Below, one piece after another: positions 10,696 through 21,769 of a stretch of DNA of 64,000 nucleotides. Origin of the DNA: Chaetomium olivaceum (Eukaryota; Ascomycota; Sordariomycetes; Sordariales; Chaetomiaceae); NCBI GenBank assembly GCA_039881045.1, contig JAYWVB010000051.1, positions 1-64,000 of the forward strand, read 5' to 3'. The position numbers and the translations under genes were made by a program. How positions within the stretch are numbered: the stretch's first letter is position 1; every line of letters starts with the position of its first letter. A model generated the notes under the pieces. That model ran no database searches. It was not told the origin of the DNA and saw nothing but the letters and a program-made list of their open reading frames with translations.

Positions 10696-13109
10696 GGCGG
10701 CGCCTGGAAGCCGAAGGACGACTAGGTCGTCACTGGGCCGGTGTTGTCGAGTGGTGCCCTGAAGGAGGGGTAATTGATTCCGGGGATATGTTCTGGAAGA
10801 CGGTCGGTGGAAGGTTCGTTGTTGCTGCGAGTGGCAGAGGAGACAGACAGCATGGACTGTGATGGCCGGACTAGGTGCGGCTGAGGAAAGGATTGCGACG
10901 TCCTGCAGGAAAGAGGAGCCAAGGAGGTGGTAGCTTGGGGTTTGGTGGTCTAGACTGCAGGTGGTGAGGTTGACTTCTTCACGGGGCGCAAGCAAGTGAT
11001 CGGAGCAACGAAAGAGCCAAGACAATGCCCGAGACAATTGACGGGGGAGATGGAGAGGACGAGGAACGAGCAACGGTGTCGGTTTGAGGCCCTCAGTTGG
11101 TGCAGTTCGTATCCAAATCGAGCCGTCAGTCGTTCGAGAGGGCGCCAAGTTGTGTTTGTCCGTCGCAAGAGAGGCGAGTCCCTGCGTCCTGCTCCTGCTG
11201 CTGCTGCTGCTGCTGCTCTGGTTCGGTTGCTGCGCAATGACGAGCTAAGGCAAGGAACGACCCCACCAAAACAAATGACGATGCGAGAACAGGTATAACG
11301 ACTGTAAGTGGGAAATCGCTGCACAAAAGATGAGAAACTCGAGAGGATAGGATACTCGTGCGGAATCCTAGCAAAACCACAAATCAATATCAGATCAGAG
11401 TCATGATAAATGATAAATGATAAAAGAAACGCTTTCCAAACCAGAAAAAAAGAAAAAAAAGTCGGTTGGGGTGAGCTGCACGCACTGTCTCCTCGTATGC
11501 AGATGGGAGGCCATCGGACAGGGGCTGCACCCCCAAGTTTGTGGGTCCATTGGAGGGAAAGGCTCGAGCAAGCTTCTGGCCCAGTAACGGAACAGGGGTT
11601 GCGGGGACCCCTGCTGCTTCCAGAGTGGACCATCCGTCACTGCTGGCGCCGCCCTGAAACATGAACCGGGACAATTCCTGTCCCACAACATCACCAACCT
11701 ACGAATACCATCGCTGCATCGTCTGACTTACGAATACATACTGTACCTCTCGCTCGATGCCCACCAGGCTCCATGAGCGGAAACAGCGAGATCAGACGAT
11801 CCACCATCGGAGACTTTGCGTTATCAACACGGTAGGGTCCAGGTGTCAAGTACCAGTCTCTGTTTCAAGCAGAACAATTTTCTTTCGTCTTTCCGCATCG
11901 AGCTTGCATCTACTTGTAGGTTCAACAAACCAAGGTGGCCTGGATTTGGAGAAGCTTGCTCTGGAAGACGTTCGTGCGCAACATGAGCGTCAAAGATAAC
12001 TCAAAGCGGGAGATGATGTCAGCCCTGATGTTGAACGGCGCAGATCGCTTCCTTTGATAGGTGCGCTCAACTTATTCTTGGGACGGGGCCACGGGGCCAA
12101 GAGAAACGGGAGCCAAGAATTCGGGCGCAAACCAAACCAGCCCTTTGTTCAGATCGACGGCTAGCAATCAGACCTGCGAGACATGGCCCTGGATCAGGGG
12201 CAAAGCGCCATCTGCCAAACAGGAGAGGCACGGCCCATGGATGTGCGTATGTATGTACGAAGTGGCCGTGTAGGGAGCTCCAAAGACGACGCGCACCTAC
12301 ACTCCACACGTTGCTGTTAGATGCAACTCCCTGACGTTGCGTGTGGCATCTTCAAACCCCGGTTTTGCCATCGGCGCTAGGACTGCTATCCCCAGACGCC
12401 CGGATCGACCGCACGCGCCCGGTTAAACTTGGAACTACGAAGTAACTTGGAATTCGTACCACGCCTCAGGGCTTGCCCACGAGCGGCCAGAATGCCCAAA
12501 TCTGAGCATGTCGCAAGTGGCGCCGAGGGTACGTAGTATGATCTTACTTTTGACAGCTGCAGAGTAAGCCAAGGCAGGTCTGTCTTTCGGCAGACTGCCC
12601 ATAGGCTTTCTATAACTTTGGCTTTCACTTCCTGATCGCTCGAACTGGGCGGGGCAGTGTTTCGTTGCCCCCATGCCGCGTCATCTGCCTTTAAGCAGTT
12701 GAAAGCGGTAGATCTTACTGTGGCGTTTTATGAGAGAGATCATAACTCGCCCCTTTAAGGCCCGACATGACATGCCCTTGGTCTATGAAGTGCATACCAT
12801 AGTCAAACTACCGTCCGTGTCCTTTCGCAACTGTGAGTGGTTCCCCAGCTGTCCAATGCTGGCCGGTATTGCCTAGGTGGAACCGAAGGTGAATGGCTTT
12901 CACGACGGAGCTGGCAATAAGGGGACACAGACAAAAGAGCGTCCGTTGGCGGATGGCACTAGATACACTAGCACGATATTCTCATCTCCATCTAGTTCCA
13001 AGCTATTCCTGCGCAATATACCAAGCAGCCTACTTCCAGTAACTATTCCTAGGGTGTTCTCATCCGTCGTGTCGTGATCCCCGTCTACCTTTGCGAAACA
13101 GCCCCTCGC
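10696..13109. other. Intergenic, NIPA leader/promoter and flank; no gene seen
   Basis: The frame upstream of the NIPA start stays open to about 11148 without a conserved protein pattern, so I treat it as 5' leader. It holds a (CTG)7 run at 11195-11215 and an A/G tract near 11440-11462. From 11700 to 13109 frames are short and scattered, and nothing recognisable was found. Confidence 0.45.
11195..11215. repeat. (CTG)7 microsatellite (CAG on the transcribed minus strand)
   Basis: Seven exact CTG units about 500 bases upstream of the NIPA start codon. On the minus strand these read CAG, within a leader that would encode poly-Gln if translated. Confidence 0.85.
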
Positions 13110-14327
13110 CTACCAGGGCAGAGGGTTCCCATTGTAGGATAGAAACTGGCCCGACTTCTCAGGAGTCCAATTGTCAATCTGACGAGCAAGAATACGGTTA
13201 GTCACCGAAACAGACCCGAGAGGAAAATCTTCATACCTGTTCAACAACGCCCTTGGCGCTCTCCTCCACCGTCGTCGGCGGCTCCTTGTACCCGATCGCA
13301 TCAGCCAGCGACTGGCCCAGCGCTGTTTGCACCCATCTACACCCTCCACGTCAGCCAACCCATCCCTAGTCTCCTCACACACACAAAAAAAAGAAAAAAG
13401 AAAAAGGCTACTCACCCCGGATGCACCACCCCGGCCACCACCTGCCCCTTCAACTCCACACTAACCTTCTTCACAAAACCAGTTGGCCGCCGCCTTACTC
13501 ATGCCGTACGCCACGCCCGGCAGACTCTCCGGTCCAGGATCCCGATACTCCCCAGCGTGCTCGACACGTACACAAACTTGGCCAGCCCCTTCCCTTTTCT
13601 CTCCCCTCCTTCAGCAGCGGCCAGACCGCCTGGAACAGCCTCGCCACCCGACCGCATTCACCCCAAAATCCCGCACCATCTCCTCCGGCGCCGTGTCCAG
13701 CACCCCGCTCATCGCCGTCGACCCGCCCGCGTTGGCCAGCACCACGTCCAGCGCCGTGATACCGTGCTCGTCGCGCAGGCGCGCGGGCAGCGTGCGCGAC
13801 GAGGCGGTTTCCAGGTCCACGCCGTCGTCCAGAAGGACTTGGATCAGCCGGCTGGTGGGGTGGATGGCGCCCGGGCTGCCCGCGGCGAGGAAGGAGGCTG
13901 GGTCGAGGGAGGCGGCGGGCTGGCGGGTGGTGCCGATGACGGTGGTGTGCGGGCGCGTGAGGAGGAGGGTGGTTACGGCGAGGCCGATTCCTGTAGGAGG
14001 GTGGGAAAGCGGGGTTGGTTAGTGAAGGGTTGGCTGAATGAGGGTGATGGTTGTGGTTGTTGTGATGGTGATGGTGACGGTGATGGTGGTGAGGTGGGGG
14101 GGAGGGAGAAAGGAAAGGAGGGGGTGGCGGGGAAAGCAGGACGAGGAAAAGATTAGAGGGGGATGCGGAAAGGAGCACAAATAAAAAAAGAAAAAGGGAG
14201 CGAAAGAAGAATGGAAATTGAATAGTAGACGTGGAGGTGGCTAGGAGAACCAACGTCGGTGAGACTGAGGGAAAATATGCTTACCCCTATTCGCGCCGGT
14301 GATGAGGTAGACGGTGTTGTCTGGCAT
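13110..14327 (-). CDS. Short-chain dehydrogenase/reductase (ketoreductase nor-1-like), frame-broken
   Basis: NAD(P)-dependent SDR. Exon 1 (14285-14327) gives MPDNTVYLITGANR. After an intron at 13991-14284 (GTAAGC..CTACAG) comes GIGLAVTTLLLTRP, completing the TGANRGIG cofactor motif. The middle holds ALDVVLANAGGS (the NAG motif) and VRDFGVNAVG. A Tyr-x3-Lys catalytic motif, YGMSKAAANW, is expressed only in shifted frames near 13465-13510. A further exon reads HPGWVQTALGQSLADAIG, and a last exon ends IDNWTPEKSGQFLSYNGNPLPW. Two more introns run from the ACTCACC donor near 13415 to the CTACAC acceptor near 13340, and from about 13239 to 13180. Frame breaks lie near 13655, 13590 and 13520. The closest named family is nor-1-type ketoreductases, but no biosynthetic cluster surrounds it. 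The substrate is unknown. Confidence 0.7.
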
Positions 14328-14864
14328 GGTATCGGCGAGACAGGACGATGATGGAATGGCAGGGTGATTGGAAAACGGGGGAGGCCAAGCGGAGAGTGTC
14401 AAATTCGATCGCAGTTGATTGCAGGAATGACACAGGTCTTGGAACTTCAAACCTAGGGTGCTCGAGAAGAAAGTAGGAGTAAAATCCAAGGGACAAACAG
14501 AAAACAGGATGCTCCTTAAATACCCCGGTGAGGGAGAGGGCACATCATTTACACGCAGATGACCAATAAGCACCGACCATCGGGTGGATGGCCGACCTTG
14601 AGTTGGCAGTTTCCGTGGGCTTCTAGGGAAACGAGGGGCTCATCCTTCGGTTGCCCGGGTCTGGTGTTGACTTAGCCCCTGAATTACCCAAACAGAACGA
14701 GAACCGAAGCACCGTCCGCAGCAGCGATCCACACAGAATATGCAAAACTGCCATTCCGGCTATATAATCATAAATCATAAGGATGTCGCTCCCGTCCTAT
14801 CATGGTATTCCCTCCCTTGAACCAAAACGCCATCGCCAAGTAGCTGTCACTGTGCCACGAAGAA
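14328..14864. other. Intergenic, SDR promoter and ADA2 3' flank
   Basis: Holds the upstream region of the SDR gene (-) and the terminator side of ADA2 (-). Short AT-rich stretch near 14760-14790. No gene recognised. Confidence 0.5.
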
Positions 14865-16567
14865 TCAAGCCTTGACCACCCAGCCGGCATTGACCATAAA
14901 GTCAAAAATCCTTCCGCCTTTTTGGGAATCCAAGCGGCATATCTCCTTAGCTTGCTTCTTCTTCAAACTCCCATTGCCCTTTAGCGCCTCTTTGAGAATC
15001 TGCTCCTTGATCATCAAGTACGGTTTCGGCTGGAGGCGGATGGTTTCGCACAGCTTCGCTTCCTCTGAAGTGAGAAGATGAAGATCCGGCGCATTGTCCT
15101 GGGTGAGCGAAGTCGGCTGCACCCCAGGTATCGGCTGCGGGATGTACTTTTGCTTCGTAGATGAAGTGCCGTTAGCGACAACCACGCTGGCGCCGTTAAC
15201 GTGATTGCCGTTAACCTCTGCTGCTTTCGCATCGCTTGTCCCTTCGCCACTCGGTATCCCGGCCGTTGCTGCTGAGCGGATCGGTAACTCGGGTGCCACT
15301 AGGAGGGCGGCGCCACTTGGAGGCTCTGGTGGCGGTTGCTGCTTGTTACGCTGGTTTGTTGCTAGCCTCTCGCGGTCCATAGATCCCAGGGGTATTGACT
15401 TCTGGATGCGCAACGCCTTTTCCTGCTCGTACTTCTCGCCGCTTCGAAGGTCGCCGATCCTTAGGCCACGCCATTCCTGCAATTGCGCGATCGCTTGTCG
15501 AAGATTTAGTTCGTCGATGAGTCCTTGGCAGAATTGTTCGAAGTCGACCTGATTCATCATCCGCGCGAAAGGTTTTGCCTTGTTAAGCAGATCCTTCTCT
15601 TCCTTCGTTCTCTTCTTCTCCAGCTTGCTGTTTTCCCTGTAATCCAACAGGTTGTGCTCAAAGATGACCTTTTTGCGCTCAGCACGCTGCGTCAGCCTGC
15701 AGTTGTAAATCTCCATCACCGTAAGCTTAAGCTCCATCTCAGGCTCCAACTCGCCCGTTCGTGGGTTGATGCCGTCCCCAGGATCGAACTGCATGTGCTG
15801 CACTGCCTCCTCCGCTTCATTGGCGTACTCGGTCTCAAACTCTAGGCGGCCAGGCATGTAGCCCTGGATCTCGTGACAGGCTGGTACACTGGCGGTCGGC
15901 TTCGTCTTCGGTTGCAGAGCAGGTGCATTCTTGGCCGCTTCTCTCCGTTCCTCGATCCTGCGCTTCTTCCGGGCCTGGAATTCTTCTCTTGAAATCTCGT
16001 TCGCCAGTTCCATATCGTGTGGGCTGCATCTTTTCGGGAGAGGGAACTTGGGCGACTCGACGTAGACCTTTAAGTAATGGTCACGGACTTCGTCCTTGTG
16101 CCGGTACCCGCCGATGTGGTCAGCGATGTCCGACCACGATCCCAGGCCGTAGACCTCGGCGCCTTCGAGGAGCAGGAGTTCCTCGTCGGCACCCCATTCT
16201 CGGTCGAATATGGGGAACGAATTCTGTTCGATCACTCGGTATGGGTGTGTTGCGGGTTGATGCGCGTTGCTCGCGGAGCCATTGGAAAAGCATTTTACGC
16301 AGAGGTCGTATTCGTTACAGGCACTGTGGGCACATCGAATTCGTACCTTTTGGGAAACATATTAGCATCACGATGTACTGGGCGGGGTGTTGCTTTTTTA
16401 TCCATGTCGTGTGCTTGGAACAACACTTTTGGTCTCGGTATATGCCAAGTGCCAAGAGCACGAGATTCACTTACTGTTGATGTGATATCCGAGGAGCAGA
16501 CGTCGCAAACATATTTCACACCACCTTCGCCACCCCTAGCAGCAATCTTCTTTCTAATGACGCCCAT
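14865..16567 (-). CDS. ADA2: SAGA/ADA histone acetyltransferase adaptor Ada2
   Basis: Adaptor that activates the Gcn5 acetyltransferase within SAGA and ADA in the nucleus. Exon 1 (16475-16567) is MGVIRKKIAARGGEGGVKYV.., and an intron at 16347-16474 (GTAAGT..AAAAG, branch GCTAAT) joins DITST to VRIRCAHSACNEYDLCVKCF. The ZZ zinc finger is complete: CDVC, CAHSACNEYDLCVKC and the later His pair. A SANT domain follows (WGADEELLLLEGAEVYGLGSW to VRDHYLKVYV), then the middle ADA2 region with RLEFETEYANEAE, and a C-terminal SWIRM domain from LHLLTSEEAKLCETIRL to FDFMVNAGWV. The total is 524 residues, normal for filamentous fungi. The frame is clean throughout. Its start faces GAL7 across about 1 kb. 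Confidence 0.95.
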
Positions 16568-17551
16568 CGTGGAGGTTGCGTCTGGCGCGGGTGGGTGGAG
16601 AGGTGGTCAGGATAACAGGGGTGGTCTCAGGTCAGGAAACGCCGAACGAGCTTGCGGTCGCGCTTAGGCGGTGCGAAAAACAGCTCGGGAAAAGCCCATA
16701 GAGGGCAGTTTTAAACTGAGTTCGGGCCGCTGGAATTGATGCGACGCGTGTTTTGATGATTTTGATGATGGATGTCGTGAAAGTCGATGGAATCCAGGTG
16801 GTCGATGCGGGTGCTGAGTGTTGTGGTTGAGCGCCAATCCCGGCAACCGCGATGTCACTTCCACGGCTTTGCGACGACGAATGCGCCCATGCGGGGATTC
16901 TGGAAGCCAAGGAGCCAAGGTGGGTCTTGCAGGCAGCCATTGTGGCTGACCCTAACCCTATTTCTAGAATTCTTTTTCAATGGGCAAGATCTTGAAGGAC
17001 CGCCAGAACAAACCAAACAGGATGGAAAGAGTTTCTAGCTCCGTGATTCAATAACTTCGAGACTCTACCCGAGGAATGTCCTTAACATAAGTAAAATTGA
17101 CCAAGGTACTTACATATGTTAAGAAAGGATCTATTCGCCTGGATGTGTGGTGGACACTCAACGCTCCTTTCTTCCCAACATCTGGGGATGAGATGCTGGA
17201 GAGGAGAGGCGACATATACTTGTTCCAGCTTGTATAAAGTATCCCGCACAGTCGGTAATGCTCAGAGCGGGGAATTCACCGTAAATAGGTCCTTGCCGGC
17301 ATGTTGGTTTTGTCTCTTACTTCTTCCTCCACCGACACAGGCAATTCCGCCGGGGCAACGCCGACCGAGTCGGCCAACCCCGCCCCCTCCTATTCACCAA
17401 CTTTTAGCTACAAGTGCAACATCAACTTGCACGTGGGCCTGTAACTCATCCTCATTATAACCAATTATTTTCACTTTTTTTCTGCGGCATTTCCTGTCGC
17501 ATCTTCTTCGGAATAATTCTGTTCTAGACTCTAGAGTCGTCTTTGGTCAAG
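16568..17551. promoter_or_regulatory. Divergent promoter region ADA2 / GAL7
   Basis: 984 bases between two outward-facing start codons. It contains a CCAATT at about 17460 and pyrimidine-rich DNA from 17465 to 17520 ahead of GAL7. No protein-like frame was seen. Confidence 0.55.
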
Positions 17552-18884
17552 ATGCCCGACCAAGTTCTTGATGATATTTCGCATCGCCGATACAACCCGT
17601 TGACCGGGTCTTGGCTCTTGGTATCGCCTCATCGTACCAAGCGCCCTTGGCAGTAAGATCAATTTCATGAGTGTTCCATGTCACCATGTTTCGGGATGCT
17701 AAAACATTGGTAGAGGTCAGCAAGAGGCACCATCCAAGAATGTACTTCCCGAGTACGATCCCAAGGTATGAGGTCTTATTCGCTCACTCTGGTTTGGGGC
17801 ATCACTAACATCGATCACAGTGTTACCTATGCCCGGGCAATCAGCGTGCCCAGGGGGACAGCAACCCCCAATACAAGAACACCTTCACCTTTGTCAATGA
17901 CTACAGCGCAGTGAAGGAGCAGCAACAGGAGTACAATCCCGAGACCAACAAAGATGATGTTGCGTCCCTTCTCCTGAAAGCTCAACCCGTCACCGGCCGG
18001 TGTTACGTCCTGACATTCTCCCCCAAACATGACATTACGCTTGCCGACATGGCGGCGACCGATATCCTGCCCGTCATCCAGACCTGGACCCGCATCTATG
18101 CCAGTCACCTATCGGCCACTAACCCGCTCAAGGCCCAGGCCGACAAGATTCTGGCCACAATCCCAGCCAACCCGGATGGCGAGGTCGACCTACCCAAAAA
18201 CCAGTTGCGCTACATGCAAAATATTCGAGAACAAGGGCGCCGCCATGGGCTGCTCCAACCCACACCCCACTGCCAAGTCTGGACGACCAGCACACTGCCG
18301 GAGGAGCCTGGCAAGGAGCTGGCGCAGATGACCAAGTACAGGACGGAGAACGGGCGGCATCTGCTGGAGGACTACACCAAACTCGAGATGGAGAAGGAGG
18401 AGCGCGTGGTCTGGCAGAACGCGGGCTTCCTCGTCGTGTGCCCGTGGTGGGCCGTCTGGCCGTTCGAGGTCATCATCATCGCGAAACGCCACGTTCGTGC
18501 GCTGGTCGATCTCTCCGACGAGGAGCGGCTGCAGTTCGCCGAGGCCGTGCAGGAGGTTACCAGGCGCTATGACAACCTGTTCGAGACGAACTTCCCGTAC
18601 AGTGAGTATCCGCCATTTATCAGACGGACCGGGCCGGAATCCGTTACTAACAAGTTCCAGGCTCCGGCATTCACCAGGCGCCGCTTGATTGTACCGAGGA
18701 GGAGGCCGAAAACAGCTGGTTTCACATGCACTTCTACCCGCCTCTCCTCCGCTCCGCCACCGTCCGCAAGTTCCTCGTCGGATACGAGCTGATGGCCGAG
18801 CCTCAGCGGGACATTACACCTGAGCAGGCCGCTGCGCGGCTGAGGGGCTGTGGTGGGGAGCTGTACCGCAAGTTGCTTAACTAA
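17552..18884 (+). CDS. GAL7: Galactose-1-phosphate uridylyltransferase, compensating frame shift over the active site
   Basis: Leloir-pathway enzyme swapping UMP between UDP-glucose and galactose-1-phosphate in the cytosol. Exons are 17552-17652, 17714-17765, 17821-18601 and 18661-18884. They read MPDQVLDDISHRRYNPLTGS.., GQQEAPSKNVLPEYDPK, CYLCPGNQRAQGD (zinc-site CxxC) and SSGIHQAPLDCTEEEAENSW with FHMHFYPP. The total is 385 codons, normal length. Between an AAAA run at 18218-18221 and a CCCC run at 18265-18268 the frame is shifted. The sequence as given translates to NIREQGRRHGLLQPTPHCQ, whereas the shifted frame shows IFENKGAAMGCSNPHP, the family consensus leading into the catalytic His-Pro-His. 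The two breaks cancel, so the frame stays open and an automatic caller would miss the damage. The rest is fully conserved. Confidence 0.9.
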
Positions 18885-19028
18885 TGCGGGAGTTCTGACA
18901 CGTTTTCTGTTATTGTTTGTAACAAGTATTAACATTACGTTGCCTTAGACATAAGGGTTAGCTAGATATGGCCAGGCAGGAACACGAATATCGTCCCCAA
19001 CACCCCCTTCCCATGAGAAGCAGCCCGC
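18885..19028. other. Short convergent 3' region GAL7 / ERG28
   Basis: Only 144 bases separate the two stop codons, so the 3' UTRs probably overlap. A TGTAAC/ATTAAC AT-rich patch at 18910-18935 may serve polyadenylation. Confidence 0.4.
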
Positions 19029-19614
19029 CTATTGCACGTAGTGGTTATACTGCAACGCCATCCAGATGGCACCGCCGTACCCAGCGAGGAACGGGAACAC
19101 CTGCGGCCCGCTAAAGCGGATCGTCTTGAACACCAGCATCTCGGTCGTGAAGTGGATCGAGGCGATGACGTGGGTCCACATGGCCAGCTGGTACATGCTC
19201 GGGTTCTCTAGCTGGTAGCACGCGTAGAAGCGGATGATTCCCGCCACGAAGGTGTAGGTGCCAAAGACGCGCGCAGCGAGAGGCGAGACCTGGTCCTTGG
19301 CCTTCTCCGAATCCTTGCCCGTCGACGAAGCGGGCTTGACAATGCGTGTGCTGTCCTCCGGATTGTAGCGACCGGTGGCGGGCGGCAGGGAGTGGTTGGC
19401 GACAAAGCGGCCGTTGTAGATGCGCCGTGTGTAGTGTAGGGTTGCGTAGTTTTGGAGCGCATTGCCCATGGCCACGACGGAGATCTAAACAACAAAAAGA
19501 GACGGTTAGGCAACGGGAGGTAGAGTCTTTGCCAGTACCGTAACTTACCACGAATAGGTAGTAGGGCAGGTAGCCCTTCTCCCCTGAAGGGAGGAATTCC
19601 TGGAGCTTGTCCAT
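19029..19614 (-). CDS. ERG28: Ergosterol biosynthesis scaffold protein Erg28
   Basis: Small ER membrane protein that tethers the sterol C-4 demethylation enzymes (Erg25, Erg26, Erg27). Exon 1 (19549-19614) is MDKLQEFLPSGEKGYLPYYLFV; exon 2 (19029-19484) follows an intron at 19485-19548 (GTAAGT..TTTAG). Exon 2 starts ISVVAMGNALQNYATLHYTRRIYNG, contains the conserved AARVFGTYTFVAGIIRFYACYQLENPSMYQLAMWTHVIASIHF core, and ends AIWMALQYNHYVQ. About four membrane helices and 173 residues match the family. Frame intact. It is transcribed divergently from the 3-oxoacyl-CoA reductase gene, another ER lipid enzyme. Confidence 0.95.
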
Positions 19615-19999
19615 TTTTCAAGTTGCGTAGAGGTAGATGTTTTGGTTGTGGCGGCACTGGACGAGAGACGGCGCGCTTGCAGCTTCGCGACTTGTGTTTG
19701 GCGGGATCGAGAATCTTTTTGGCTGTCAAGCGCTCACCACCTCACCCAGCTGTAAAGTGCCAAGCTTGCTAGCGCCAGATTATGGGTCCTTCCCCCAACC
19801 TCGGCCGGCTTGGTCAAAGCTCCAGCCGCGCTCCACAACAGGCGGGCCCCTTAAAATCTTCCCGATGCAAGGGTCCCAACATTTTTGGGACGAGCGCGTG
19901 CTTACGATCAACCACGACACGGCCTCGCCCGGTTGAAAAGCCAACCTTCACCCCCACAACGCATTGCCGGACCTAGCTCCTCATAACCATTGCGACATC
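19615..19999. promoter_or_regulatory. 385-bp shared divergent promoter ERG28 / 3-oxoacyl-CoA reductase
   Basis: The two start codons lie 385 bases apart and face outward, so both transcripts must start inside this stretch. It is moderately GC-rich with several short C runs. I do not see a clear sterol-response or CCAAT element by eye. Confidence 0.6.
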
Positions 20000-21088
20000 A
20001 TGGCGTTCAACTTTGACGTCCAAGAGACTCTGGACAGGGCTCTTGATCTATGGAACTCGATTCCTCAGGCCGGCCAGTGGACTTTGGCGGGCCTTGGGGC
20101 TCTCTACGTTGCTCAGCCGGTGCTGTCGTTTATTCAGCTGTTCCTGAACTGCTTCATCCTTAGCGGCACCAACGTATGCTCTTGTTCCCTTCACGGATGA
20201 CCAAAATATCGCTAACAAGGTTTCCATCTACAGCTCCGCAAGTATGGCAAGAAGGGAACATGGGCCGTCGTCACCGGTGCATCGGATGGCCTCGGCAAGG
20301 AGTTCGCTTCGCAATTGGCCGCCAAGGGCTTCAACCTCGTCCTCGTGTCTCGTACCCAGTCCAAACTCGACACTCTTGCGCACCAGTTGAAGTTGAAATG
20401 GTCCGGACTGGAGACCAAGACACTTTCGATGGACTACTCCCAGGATAACAATGCCGACTACGAGCGCCTAGCCGAGCTGATCTCGGGCTTGGATGTCGGC
20501 ATCCTGATCAACAACGTCGGACAGTCGCACAGCATCCCCGTACCATTCCTCGAGACCGCCCGCGAAGAGCTCCAGAACATCATCACCATCAACTGCCTCG
20601 GCACCCTCAAGACCACCCAAGTTGTCGCGCCCATCCTAGCAAAGCGCAAGAAGGGTCTCATTCTTACCATGGGCTCGTTCGCCGGTGTTATGCCCACCCC
20701 CTACCTCGCCACCTACAGCGGCAGCAAGGCCTTCCTGCAACACTGGAGCAGCTCGCTGGCCTCTGAGCTCAAGCCCCACGGTGTCGACGTCCAGCTCGTC
20801 GTCAGCTACCTGGTTACGACTGCCATGAGCAAGATCCGCCGCACCAGCCTTCTCATTCCGAACCCCAAGCAGTTTGTCAGCTCGGCGCTGAGCAAGATTG
20901 GCTTGACTGGAAACGAGATGTTCCCCAACACTTACACGCCCTGGTGGAGCCACGCTGCCTTTAAGTGGGTGATTGAGAGCACAGTGGGCGCAACCAGCGG
21001 CGTGACTATCTGGTTCAACCGGAAGATGCACGTTGATATCCGTACTAGGGCGCTGCGGAAAGCCGAAAGGGAGGCCAAGAAGCAGTGA
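20000..21088 (+). CDS. Very-long-chain 3-oxoacyl-CoA reductase (IFA38/YBR159W type)
   Basis: ER microsomal ketoreductase of the fatty-acid elongase, reducing 3-ketoacyl-CoA with NADPH. Exon 1 (20000-20173) is MAFNFDVQETLDRALDLWNS.. with a hydrophobic N-terminal helix to LSGTN. The intron is 20174-20233 (GTATGC..CTACAG, branch CTAAC). Exon 2 opens LRKYGKKGTWAVVTGASDGLGKEFA, with the SDR cofactor motif TGASDGLG. It goes on to DVGILINNVGQSHS (NNVG), MGSFAG and the catalytic YSGSK within LATYSGSKAFLQHW. The end is lysine-rich (REAKKQ), suited to ER retention. The total is 342 residues, the normal length. Frame intact. Confidence 0.95.
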
Positions 21089-21769
21089 GGGTGCTTGATA
21101 TGATTGATAGGTAATGAGGGTTTCATCCTGGGCCGCCCCAGATCCCCAGAGTGCGGTTATCAAATGCAGGGGTCGGTGATTAGAACCACTCTAGCTTCAG
21201 AAATACCAATGCGTAGATAATCATAATGAAAATAGTGGACAAACTAAATCAGGTCAATGTCGGAATACAACAATTTGCCTGTACTTCGTACAGATTAGTT
21301 GTCCCCAAAATCGAGCTTCTGTCCGAAGTGCCAGGGTTGAGCAGCCCAAAAGGCGGTGGCAGAATCAGCGGTAGCAATTCTAAATGCAGCTTAGCGCATC
21401 GCCAATTCGACCCCAGCGCGTTCGCGCGTCAGAGCCAGCCTCTCGCCAATGATCCCAGTGCTCCAAAAATTGTTTACGGCCAACTCTTTTGAGCCCAGTT
21501 TCCTTGGCCATTGCTATACAAAGCATCCCACGTTTCCGACGACTTCACTTCCGACAGCGTTGCAGGCCCCGATCGCGAGCTTCTGAGCTTTATTTCAACG
21601 TTGCTTTGATGGTGCAATTGCCATAGCAATCGAGCTGCAATAGGTCAGCTCTGGATCAAAATATCGGCGGGGAGCTCCCCTTCCCATCCTCCCGACGGCT
21701 GCGACAACATCTGACGGACATCTTCGTTGATCGCGCCGCCGGCTCAACAAACACCCCATCTCTGCCGCC
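21089..21769. other. Intergenic, upstream of NUP170
   Basis: 681 bases holding the reductase 3' flank and the NUP170 promoter. AT-rich near 21200-21300. No gene recognised. Confidence 0.5.

Noticed and set aside
8683..11148. 821-codon minus frame taken as one protein
   Set aside because: It mixes 5' leader, NIPA exon 1, a real intron and out-of-frame tail. The transporter starts at 10695 and needs splicing and frame changes.
11390..11697. Two overlapping 98-codon minus frames upstream of NIPA
   Set aside because: Mutually exclusive frames without motif; could at most be upstream ORFs in a leader.
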